From positions 1 to 64,000 of the forward strand of contig NZ_RARC01000017.1 in NCBI RefSeq assembly GCF_003719305.1: a stretch of 64,000 bases of DNA, read 5' to 3'. Source of the stretch: Mycolicibacterium stellerae (lineage in GTDB: Bacteria > Actinomycetota > Actinomycetes > Mycobacteriales > Mycobacteriaceae). Both the position numbers and the translations under genes were made by a program. Positions within the stretch are counted from its first letter, which is position 1. Each line of letters begins with the position of its first letter. The notes under the pieces were generated by a model, which had not been told where the DNA came from, did not search any database, and saw only the letters and a list, made by a program, of their open reading frames with translations. Of this stretch, positions 8,627-15,963 are shown one piece after another.

Positions 8627-10318
8627 ATGCTCGCCTTGAAACATCTGAGCGTCGCCGAACTGATCGGCGCCGCAGGCGGCGACCCGTGGCAGGTGAACGA
8701 CACCATCGCGGCCGGATCGCCCGGTGAAATCAGCGAGCTCGCAACGTCTTTCCACAACGCCGCGGTATGCACCACACAGACCGGTGAGGAGTTTGCGCAA
8801 GCCAAGAAGCGCTTCGCCGAAGCGTGGGATCGCGACGACCCGGCGCATCCGATCAACGACGCCGACGAGGTCCGGCGCGCGACCGAGTCGTTGCACATGA
8901 GCAGCCAACAGATGGGCCGCGTGGCAGTCGACCTGCAGGACATCGCCGCAGACCTCGCCGAGGCGCAGCGCAGCGGGCACATCTCTATCGGCAACCTGGA
9001 AGCTCGGCTCACACAGATCGACGACCTGATCGAATCGGAATTGCAGGCTGCGGCCGCGGCGGGCCATCAGCTCGACTCGTCGGAGCTCAAGAGGGCCGCC
9101 GTCGACGCCACCAAGCATTCACTGGGCGAGATGACCGCGCTCCGCAACGCGTACGGCGCCAAGCTCGACGCGACCCAACGGGAGATGGCGGCCGACGGAT
9201 ACGACACCGATACGGTCAACGGTGCCGTCCCGAATTCCCCTGCGGCACAATCGAACGAAAGGCACGGCAGCCAACCAGGCAGTCTTGACGACGCCCTCGA
9301 CCAGATCGCCGGTGCCCCTGTGCCCGCTGCGGCCCCTGCACCGCAGCGGGCGCCGATGGATCCGAAGGACGTCGAGACCTTCAAGGCGATGGCTCGAAAG
9401 GTGCTCGAAGCACAAGACGTGCCTGCCGACCAGATCGAATCGCGGCTGACCGCGATGGTCGCCCAGGCTCAACAGGGTTTGGGCCGCCCCAGCCATCGGG
9501 CGCCAGATCCGCCGCGTCAGCCACCCCCGGGCTTCGGAGAGGGGTTCGCCGACCGTTGGTTCTCCACCGAGCAGGGCATCAAGAACCTTCTCGGCCAAGG
9601 CGGTCCTGGCGCGCCCGGGGTACTCGAGTCCTGGGGCGGGCTGCTCCAGGGCACCGCCGAGACCGTCGTCAACCCCGCCGGTGCCGCGGTTGAGGAAATC
9701 AAGAACGCCGTGAACTCACCATCCCCGGCCTACTACCTGGGCGAGAAGACGTTCGATGCGGCGTCCACCGCCGTCACCCTGCCCTGGGGCGGCGAAGGTG
9801 CTGCGATTCGGGACGCCCTTCCTGTCAGAACTATCGTCGAGGGCGGCGCGCCGGAGGCTCTCGTGCGGGGCTGGCACCCCACCGGCGGCATGCCCTCGGA
9901 TGAGTTCGGGCCACGGTTCGGCGCCCCCGGGTCCCGAATCTGGCCGGAGAACAACGGGTTTCCCCCTGGCTACGAACCGCAGCCCGTCCAGCTGCCCGCG
10001 GGGACCATCATCGACAGGTTCGGCCATGAGGGGGGCCGTTATCTCGCGCCGGACGGCACGCTCTTCGCGGATCGCGCCCTGAGTCCGGAGACGGTCAGCG
10101 TCGAGTACCACCGGTACTCGGTCACCGGCAAACCGCTACCCGATGGCTGGCAGATCCTCGAAGGGCCCGTGGAACCCTGGTATGGCCAGACGCCGTCGCC
10201 GGGAACCGTCCAATATATGATCGTGGGCCCGGACGGCGTCAAAGTTGATGTAGAAGAGCTGGTCGACAAGGAGATTCTTACTGACCATGGACCCGTCCTC
10301 GGATACGAATACAAGTGA
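8627..10318 (+). CDS. Polymorphic toxin with C-terminal TNT (NAD+ glycohydrolase) domain
   Basis: 563 residues from the ATG at 8627, 7 bp after the previous stop. Residues 1-200 repeat the N-terminal domain of the preceding protein; 225-330 is a Pro/Ala/Gln-rich linker. Residues about 425-563 read as a tuberculosis necrotizing toxin domain: PENNGFPPGY, IDRFG (D463-R464-F465-G466), GRYLAPDGT, RALSP, YHRYSV with H495, WYGQ and VQY with Q529. H495 and Q529 align with the two residues reported as essential in CpnT TNT (H792, Q822; recalled). The predicted activity is hydrolysis of NAD+. Two Imm63-like genes follow, the first overlapping this one by 32 bp. No signal peptide is present, so export would need a type VII-like route. 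Confidence 0.88.
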   Translation: MLALKHLSVAELIGAAGGDPWQVNDTIAAGSPGEISELATSFHNAAVCTTQTGEEFAQAKKRFAEAWDRDDPAHPINDADEVRRATESLHMSSQQMGRVAVDLQDIAADLAEAQRSGHISIGNLEARLTQIDDLIESELQAAAAAGHQLDSSELKRAAVDATKHSLGEMTALRNAYGAKLDATQREMAADGYDTDTVNGAVPNSPAAQSNERHGSQPGSLDDALDQIAGAPVPAAAPAPQRAPMDPKDVETFKAMARKVLEAQDVPADQIESRLTAMVAQAQQGLGRPSHRAPDPPRQPPPGFGEGFADRWFSTEQGIKNLLGQGGPGAPGVLESWGGLLQGTAETVVNPAGAAVEEIKNAVNSPSPAYYLGEKTFDAASTAVTLPWGGEGAAIRDALPVRTIVEGGAPEALVRGWHPTGGMPSDEFGPRFGAPGSRIWPENNGFPPGYEPQPVQLPAGTIIDRFGHEGGRYLAPDGTLFADRALSPETVSVEYHRYSVTGKPLPDGWQILEGPVEPWYGQTPSPGTVQYMIVGPDGVKVDVEELVDKEILTDHGPVLGYEYK

Positions 10319-10700
10319 ACTTCAAAGCGAGATCAACCGGCTGGCGGAGAGACTCGACGTTCGTCCGATGACTGTCGGACTGCTAACGAACGATGGACTG
10401 AACATCTTCGTCGACGACGACGGCACCTACCACTACACGACCTACGAGCGAGGAAAACTCGTCTGGGACAACGCAGGCAGCCGCGACGACGTCCTGTACT
10501 GGTACTGCAAAGGAATCGTGCGCGGCCAAGGCTCCAGATACTTCGAGGACCGCAAGGAACGCTTCCTGTTCGAGTACCAGGTACTGAGCCATTACCACCC
10601 CGACTGGGCCAAGCGACGGGTGCGTGAACTGGCCGCGTCGTTCCGAGACAGTCAGCCGGAGGACATCGCGTTACTCCCCGACATCGGCGAACCGCTGTGA
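10287..10700 (+). CDS. Imm63-like immunity protein, copy 1
   Basis: 137 residues, ATG at 10287 inside the 3' end of the toxin gene (32-bp overlap). The pattern DGTYHYTTYERGK, DDVLYWY, RFLFEYQ and HPDWAKRRV follows what I recall of the Imm63 family (YHYxxxERG, LYWxF, RxLFxxQ, PEWxxR), which guards bacteria against polymorphic toxins. Immediate placement after a TNT toxin supports the role of antidote that binds and blocks it. It is clearly paralogous to the next gene, sharing FVDDDGTYHY and LLPDIGEPL. It is unrelated by eye to what I recall of the M. tuberculosis TNT inhibitor IFT. The pairing with this toxin is inferred from context. Confidence 0.78.
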   Translation: MDPSSDTNTSELQSEINRLAERLDVRPMTVGLLTNDGLNIFVDDDGTYHYTTYERGKLVWDNAGSRDDVLYWYCKGIVRGQGSRYFEDRKERFLFEYQVLSHYHPDWAKRRVRELAASFRDSQPEDIALLPDIGEPL

Positions 10701-11107
10701 CAACGACAGACAAATCCAGTCACCTCCAAGCGGAGATCGATCGGCTCGCAGAGGGGCTCGGGGTAGAGCCGACGCCCGTCGGGCTCGGACTGCGAAAGAA
10801 CGACGACCTCTACGTGTTCGTCGATGACGACGGCACCTACCACTACAGGTATTACGAGCGGGGCAAGCTCGTCTTCGACGATGCAGGCAACTTGGACGAT
10901 GTTCTGTACTGGTACTGCGCTGGCGTTGTCGGCAGCCTCGCCGGCTTCGGCGACCGCAAGGACCGCTTCCTCTTCGAGTACCAGGTACTGAGCCACTACA
11001 ACCCCGACTGGGGCACCAGAATGGTGCGCGAACTGGCCACGAAATTTCGTGAATGGGGAAACCCGCAGGACGTTGCGCTGCTTCCCGATATCGGCGAGCC
11101 TCTGTAA
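10697..11107 (+). CDS. Imm63-like immunity protein, copy 2
   Basis: 136 residues, GTG start at 10697 overlapping the previous stop by four bases (GTGA). It carries the same Imm63-like signature as copy 1 (YHYRYYERGK, LYWYCAGVV, RFLFEYQVLSHY, NPDWGTRMV) and ends in the same LLPDIGEPL. The two copies differ mainly in the first 40 residues and around the ARG/GLY stretch after LYWYC, where toxin contact may have diverged. Copy 2 could neutralise the same toxin, a rival strain's variant, or be an orphan retained after toxin exchange. These options cannot be separated from sequence. Confidence 0.75.
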   Translation: MTTTDKSSHLQAEIDRLAEGLGVEPTPVGLGLRKNDDLYVFVDDDGTYHYRYYERGKLVFDDAGNLDDVLYWYCAGVVGSLAGFGDRKDRFLFEYQVLSHYNPDWGTRMVRELATKFREWGNPQDVALLPDIGEPL

Positions 11108-11764
11108 ATGCACGTAGTCATCGCGGGCGGACACGGAAAGATCGCGTTGATCCTCGAGCGGCTGCTGTCGGCGCGAGGCGACTCGGTGGCCGGATTCATC
11201 AGGAACCCGGCGCAGGTCGCTGACCTGGAGGCGGCGGGCGCGGACGCGTTGGTCGTCGATCTGGAAAAGGCGTCGGTCGACGAGGTGGCCGGCCACCTTC
11301 GCGGCGCCGACGCCGTCGTCTTCGCCGCGGGGGCGGGCCCGGGCAGCGGTGCGGCGCGCAAGGAGACCGTCGACCGCGACGCCGCCGTCCTGCTGGCCGA
11401 CGCGGCGGAAGCGGCTGGCGTCGAGCGGTACGTGATGGTCTCCTCGATGGCGGCCGACCCGCAGGCCACCGCCGACGACGAGGTCTTCCAGGCGTACCTG
11501 CGCGCGAAAGGCGTTGCCGATGAGGCGATCCGGGGTCGCGCCGCGCTGAAATGGACCATCGTGCGGCCAGGGGCGCTGACAAATGGTGCGGCCATCGGCC
11601 GCGTGGCCATCGCCGAGTCGACCGGCCGGGGCAGCATTCCCCGCGCCGACGTCGCGGCGGTGCTGGTCGCGGTGCTCGACGAACCGCGCACCGCCGGCCG
11701 CAGCTTCGACCTGATCTCGGGTCAGACGCCGATCGCCGAAGCCGTGTCCGCGCTCGTGCACTGA
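11108..11764 (+). CDS. NAD(P)-binding SDR-family protein (atypical, YwnB/YhfK-like)
   Basis: 218 residues beginning directly after the stop of the second immunity gene. The N-terminal GGHGKIA is the nucleotide-binding turn of atypical short-chain dehydrogenases, and VDLEKASVDEV, VVFAAGAGPGSG, YVMVSSMAAD and WTIVRPGALTNG follow in the expected order. Such proteins act as NAD(P)H-dependent reductases or redox sensors, but no substrate can be assigned. The zero-length gap puts it in the same transcript as the toxin locus. Its product is a housekeeping type, so a link to toxin function is doubtful, although a TNT consumes NAD. Confidence 0.85.
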   Translation: MHVVIAGGHGKIALILERLLSARGDSVAGFIRNPAQVADLEAAGADALVVDLEKASVDEVAGHLRGADAVVFAAGAGPGSGAARKETVDRDAAVLLADAAEAAGVERYVMVSSMAADPQATADDEVFQAYLRAKGVADEAIRGRAALKWTIVRPGALTNGAAIGRVAIAESTGRGSIPRADVAAVLVAVLDEPRTAGRSFDLISGQTPIAEAVSALVH

Positions 11765-11780
11765 CAGCGATACTGCAGGT

Positions 11781-12686
11781 ATGCCGACGACGCCCCCGTT
11801 CGAGACCCTGCTGTACAAGACGGAGCCGCCCGTCGCCACCATCACGCTGAACCGCCCCGACGAGCTGAACACAATCGTTCCGCCGATGCCAGACGAGATC
11901 GAGGCGGCCGTCGGGCTGGCCGAACGCGATCCGGCGGTCAAGGTGATCGTGCTTCGCGGAGCCGGCCGCGCATTCTCGGGGGGCTACGACTTCGGCGGCG
12001 GCTTTACGCACTGGGGTGAATCGATGAGCACCGACGGCCGCTGGGATCCGGGCAAGGACTTCGCGATGGTCAGCGCCAGGGAGACCGGGCCGACGCAGAA
12101 GTTCATGGCAATCTGGCGCGCGTCGAAACCCGTGATCGCTGCGGTACACGGCTGGTGTGTCGGCGGTGCAAGCGATTACGCGCTGTGCGCGGACATCGTG
12201 ATCGCCAGCGACGACGCCGTCATCGGCACGCCGTACGCCAGGATGTGGGGCGCCTACCTGACCGGGATGTGGCTGTACCGGCTGAGTTTGGCTAAGGCGA
12301 AATGGCATTCGCTGACCGGTGAGCCACTGACGGGCCGCGAAGCAGCGGACGTCGAACTCATCAACGAGTCCGTACCCTTCGAGCGGCTGGAGGCCCGGGT
12401 AGCCGAGGTGGCGGCGATGTTGTGTCGAATTCCGTTGTCGCAGTTGCAGGCCCAGAAGCTGATCGTCAACCAGGCCTACGAGAACATGGGGCTGGCGTCG
12501 ACGCAGACTCTCGGCGGCATCCTGGACGGACTGATGCGCAACACACCCGACGCACTGCAGTTCATCGAGACCGCGTCGACCGAAGGCGTGCGGGCCGCAG
12601 TCGAGCGCCGCGACGGCCCGTGGGGCGACTACAGCCAGGCACCGCCCGAGCGGCGCCCCGACCCGTCACATGTCATCGAGCCCTAG
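11781..12686 (+). CDS. Enoyl-CoA hydratase/isomerase (crotonase) family protein
   Basis: 301 residues. The crotonase fold is shown by VATITLNRPDELNTI at the N-terminus, the oxyanion-hole segment RGAGRAFSGGYDFGGG (about 55-70) and HGWCVGGASDYALCADIVIA (about 120-140), followed by GTPYARMWG. It acts on an acyl-CoA thioester, usually hydrating or isomerising a double bond. Neither usual catalytic glutamate is plainly in place, so the exact reaction (hydratase, isomerase, hydrolase) is open. It is 16 bp downstream of the SDR gene on the same strand. Confidence 0.88.
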   Translation: MPTTPPFETLLYKTEPPVATITLNRPDELNTIVPPMPDEIEAAVGLAERDPAVKVIVLRGAGRAFSGGYDFGGGFTHWGESMSTDGRWDPGKDFAMVSARETGPTQKFMAIWRASKPVIAAVHGWCVGGASDYALCADIVIASDDAVIGTPYARMWGAYLTGMWLYRLSLAKAKWHSLTGEPLTGREAADVELINESVPFERLEARVAEVAAMLCRIPLSQLQAQKLIVNQAYENMGLASTQTLGGILDGLMRNTPDALQFIETASTEGVRAAVERRDGPWGDYSQAPPERRPDPSHVIEP

Positions 12687-12761
12687 AGCCCGGACACCGA
12701 ATGTTTGGGAATGGCTCTCCGCCGAGAGGACGCAAGCGTCGGGGGTCTCGGGGCACCGAGG

Positions 12762-13889
12762 CTAGAACCGCTGGAAGAACGAACGAAGTTCGGCGACAAA
12801 CAATTCCGGTTGCTCGAGTGCCGCGAAATGGCCACCCTTTTCGAGCTCGTTCCAATGTTGGATATTGGTGAATCGACGCGCCGCCCAGCGGCGCGATGGT
12901 CGCTGGTTCTCCTTGGGGAAGATCGAGCAGGCAGTAGGGACGTCCACGGTGTCTCCCACCTCTTCGGTGATGATGTCGTTGACGCGCCTGATGCTCTCCC
13001 AGTACAGGCGGCCCGAGGAGGCCCCGGTGCCGGGAAGCCAGTAAAGCATCAGGTTGTCGAGCAGCTCGTCGCGCGAGACGGCGTCCTCGAGGTGCTCATC
13101 GCAGTCGGTCCATGCCCAGAACTTCTCCACGATCCAAGCGCACAGACCCGCAGGTGAGTCGACGAGCCCATATCCGACGGTCTGCGGACGAGTGGCGTGT
13201 TCCTCGGCGTAGCCGGAGTCCCAGCTGCGCGAGTGCTCCAGCGCGTCAAGGGCCGCCTGTTCCGGCTGAGTGAGGTCGTCGAATGTCGCCGGGTCGGGCG
13301 GCGCGAGCGGCGGGATGAGATGAATGCCGGCGACATGCTGGGCGTCTTGTTGTGCGATGCTCGTGGAAATGCTTGTGCCCCAGTCGGACCCAGCGGCACC
13401 GTATCGCTGGTAGCCGAGCCGCGCCATGAGTACGGACCAGGCGCGTGCGATCCGCTCGACCCCCCAGCCGGGCTCAGTTGGCTTGTCGCTGAAACCGTAG
13501 CCGGGCATTGACGGGCATACGACGTCGAACGTATCCGAGAGCGGTTCGATCACCTTCTCGAATTCGACAATTGACCCGGGCCAGCCGTGGGTGATGATGA
13601 GCGGCAGCGCGTCCGGGCGTCGGCACCGTACGTGCACGAAGTGGATTCCCACCCCGTCGATCTCGGTGCGGAACTGCGGCAGGGCGTTCAGCCGCGTCTC
13701 GGTGGCTCTCCAGTCGTACTCGTCGGCCCAGTAGCGGCATAGCTCCTGGACGTACTCAAGCGGAACGCCCTGCGACCAATCATCGACCGTCTCCCGTTCC
13801 GGCCAACGCGTGCGCCGAAGTCGGTGGCGCAGGTCGTCGAGCGCGGATTCGGGAGTCTGGATGCGAAAGGGCGTCACATCGTCGGACAT
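12762..13889 (-). CDS. Epoxide hydrolase (EHN-type alpha/beta hydrolase)
   Basis: 375 residues from the ATG at 13889, chosen because AGGGG lies 6 bp ahead and MSDDVTPFRIQTPESALDDL fits the family; in-frame ATGs also exist at 13907 and 13922. The N-terminal 110 residues are the EHN cap (RLRRTRWPERE, WSQGVPLEYVQEL). The hydrolase core shows HGWPGS (oxyanion), the nucleophile D in GSDWG and the distal histidine in GGHFAALEQPE. It opens epoxides to diols, and mycobacteria carry several such enzymes for lipid or xenobiotic epoxides. It is convergent with the crotonase gene. Confidence 0.9.
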   Translation of the reverse strand: MSDDVTPFRIQTPESALDDLRHRLRRTRWPERETVDDWSQGVPLEYVQELCRYWADEYDWRATETRLNALPQFRTEIDGVGIHFVHVRCRRPDALPLIITHGWPGSIVEFEKVIEPLSDTFDVVCPSMPGYGFSDKPTEPGWGVERIARAWSVLMARLGYQRYGAAGSDWGTSISTSIAQQDAQHVAGIHLIPPLAPPDPATFDDLTQPEQAALDALEHSRSWDSGYAEEHATRPQTVGYGLVDSPAGLCAWIVEKFWAWTDCDEHLEDAVSRDELLDNLMLYWLPGTGASSGRLYWESIRRVNDIITEEVGDTVDVPTACSIFPKENQRPSRRWAARRFTNIQHWNELEKGGHFAALEQPELFVAELRSFFQRF

Positions 13890-13914
13890 CGTTGCCCCTG
13901 TACCCATACCTGCG

Positions 13915-14151
13915 CGGCGCAAAACAACCTCGCCAGCCCGCGTGCCCCGGTGTTCGCCCTGGACGCGGGCACCTGCCGCGTTGGAGGTGAGGATGTGAGC
14001 GACCTTCGCCGAGCCTCATAAGGCCTGTCTCCCACCACATCTGGACCAGCCCCATGCGGTGCAGCTCCTCGGGGTCGTACTGGCGCCGGCGCGACCCGCG
14101 CTCCGCTGGACTCAATAGCCCACGCCTTCCCAATACCGCAGCGGCGAGACT
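13915..14151 (-). pseudogene. Decayed MerR-family regulator remnant
   Basis: Read leftward from 14151, three frames together give a MerR DNA-binding domain. The pieces are VSPLRYWEGVG (before about 14122), then after a frame change LLSPAERGSRRRQYDPEELH and MGLVQMWWETGLM, then after another change near 14015 VAHILTS. The first helix and the effector domain are missing. No single frame encodes the whole domain, and the left end runs into the epoxide hydrolase start. I therefore call it a truncated, frameshifted relic. It may once have controlled the epoxide hydrolase. Confidence 0.7.
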
Positions 14152-15006
14152 CTAATCGCTGCGGCGCATGCCGCCGAGCATCGAGACCACGATGCCGAAC
14201 ACCAGCAGCACGCCGCCCACCGCCAGCGTCAGGTTCAGCCAGTGGTGCAGGCTGGCTTGCGCCACGCCGACCATGACGTCGGCCACCTGGCGGATGTCAC
14301 CGGTCGTCTTGTTCAGCGCGTCGTCGATGTAGCGTCTGCCCACCTCCAGGCCAGCCCATCCCGCCGCGCCGACCAGAAGCGCCGAAACCCCGAGCGCAGC
14401 AAGGGCTTTACCGCGGGAACGCGCTGAAGCGAGGGTCAGTAGGGCGAACACCCCGGTGACCACGCAGACGCCGATGCTCGCCAACGGACCCCACGTCGAC
14501 AACACCATCAGCTCGCCGGGCCGCAGCGAAGAGGACTCGGGCACGGTGATCGGGACGGTCAGCGTCTCTGGAACGTCGAGATTGAGGTCGCCGAGCGTTT
14601 GGCGAAGCGAGTCGTCGCGCAGCATCGGCGCGATGTCGACCAGCCACCGGTCATCAGAACCTGGATCGTGGCGGACCGAGTCGGTGAACATCCACCGGTG
14701 CGCGATGCGGTTGGCCTGGGCGAACTGACCAGGGAATCCCGCGTTTGCGGTATAGGCAGATGTGACCCCGCCGACGAGCTCGGTGTTGGCGAGGTCATAC
14801 CCGTTGTCGGCGGCCAGCGCGGTGATCTGCGTCGTCAACTCCGACGCCATCGCCTCCTGCAACTGCGGATCTTTGGCGGCCGTCGCGGCGAGCGAGGCGT
14901 AGCCGTCCTCGCTGACCACATTCGTCTGCGCCCACGACACCGGCACCGCAACCGCCAGCGCCGCCGTCGTGACGAGCCAGAACAGCAGCGCCGCCAGAAA
15001 CCGCAC
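14152..15006 (-). CDS. Conserved actinobacterial membrane protein, function unknown
   Basis: 284 residues. One hydrophobic N-terminal helix (about 3-25, signal anchor or signal peptide ending SWAQ) is followed by a roughly 150-residue extracytoplasmic region. Three further hydrophobic helices follow (about 172-192, 203-225, 258-278). The outer region has helical Ala/Gln-rich segments and DDRWLVDIAPMLRD, reminiscent of mycobacterial integral membrane proteins annotated as hypothetical. No catalytic motif was found. It is 29 bp downstream of ppk2 on the same strand and may be co-transcribed. Confidence 0.75.
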   Translation of the reverse strand: MRFLAALLFWLVTTAALAVAVPVSWAQTNVVSEDGYASLAATAAKDPQLQEAMASELTTQITALAADNGYDLANTELVGGVTSAYTANAGFPGQFAQANRIAHRWMFTDSVRHDPGSDDRWLVDIAPMLRDDSLRQTLGDLNLDVPETLTVPITVPESSSLRPGELMVLSTWGPLASIGVCVVTGVFALLTLASARSRGKALAALGVSALLVGAAGWAGLEVGRRYIDDALNKTTGDIRQVADVMVGVAQASLHHWLNLTLAVGGVLLVFGIVVSMLGGMRRSD

Positions 15007-15035
15007 GCTGCCCTCCTACGGAAGGGACGCGCCGT

Positions 15036-15896
15036 TCAGTCGGCCAATGCGCGTCCGACGATGAGGGGGTCGGGCCGGCCGACCACCTCATGGTCCTTGT
15101 TGTCGTAGTCGAACTTACTCAGTACATGCCGCATCGCATTGATGCGGGCACGCTTCTTGTCGTTGCTCTTGACGACTGTCCACGGCGCCGCCTCGGTGTC
15201 CGTCCAGGCGAACATGTCCTCCTTGGCCGACGTGTAGTCGTCCCACTTGTCCAGCGAGGCGAGGTCCGTCGGCGACAGCTTCCACTGCCGGACCGGGTCG
15301 ACCTGACGGATGGTGAACCGGGTGCGCTGCTCGGACTGCGTCACCGAGAACCACAGCTTGGTGAGGCTGATGCCGTCGTTGACCAGCATCTGCTCGAACA
15401 AGGGGACCTGACGGATGAACTCGGCATGTTGCTTGGGGGTGCAGAACTCCATCACGCGCTCGACGCCTGCACGGTTGTACCAGGATCTGTCGAACAACAC
15501 GATCTCGCCCGCGGCGGGAAAGTGGTTGATGTATCGCTGGAAATACCACTGCGTGCGCTCGCGGTCGGTCGGCTTCTCCAGCGCGACCACCCGCGCCCCG
15601 CGTGGGTTGAGGTGTTCCATGAAGCGCTTGATGGTGCCGCCCTTGCCCGCTGCGTCGCGACCCTCGAACACGATGACGTGCCGGTGGCCGTGCGCCTGGC
15701 CCCATTTCTGCAGCTTCAGCAATTCGATCTGCAGCAGCCGCTTCTGCTCCTCGTACTCATCGCGCTTCATGCGCTCGTCGTACGGGTAGTTCTCGCGCCA
15801 GGTGTCGACCACCTCGCCGCCGGGATGGATCAACAGCTCCGGGTCGTCATCGTCATCGTCGCGAACGGTATAGCTATAGCTCTCTGCCAGGGCCAC
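15036..15896 (-). CDS. ppk2: Polyphosphate kinase 2
   Basis: 286 residues, GTG start. PPK2 enzymes transfer phosphate between polyphosphate and nucleotides, in mycobacteria favouring GTP/ATP formation from poly-P. Diagnostic are the Walker A GRDAAGKGG (79-87), the lid segment EKPTDRERTQWYFQRY (107-122) and the Walker B LFDRSWYNR (134-142). The acidic N-terminus (DDDDDD) resembles other mycobacterial copies. It lies 67 bp downstream of an aldehyde dehydrogenase and upstream of a membrane protein on the same strand. Confidence 0.93.
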   Translation of the reverse strand: MALAESYSYTVRDDDDDDPELLIHPGGEVVDTWRENYPYDERMKRDEYEEQKRLLQIELLKLQKWGQAHGHRHVIVFEGRDAAGKGGTIKRFMEHLNPRGARVVALEKPTDRERTQWYFQRYINHFPAAGEIVLFDRSWYNRAGVERVMEFCTPKQHAEFIRQVPLFEQMLVNDGISLTKLWFSVTQSEQRTRFTIRQVDPVRQWKLSPTDLASLDKWDDYTSAKEDMFAWTDTEAAPWTVVKSNDKKRARINAMRHVLSKFDYDNKDHEVVGRPDPLIVGRALAD

Positions 15897-15963
15897 GCGG
15901 CAAAAGGTAGCGACCGAGGTGAACGCAACGGTGACGCGCCGGTGAACGGCGGGTGTCGACGCG

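Noticed and set aside
13780..14133. A 117-codon minus-strand frame as an intact small regulator
   Set aside because: Only the first third resembles MerR; the rest is out-of-frame epoxide hydrolase sequence, so it was called a pseudogene remnant.
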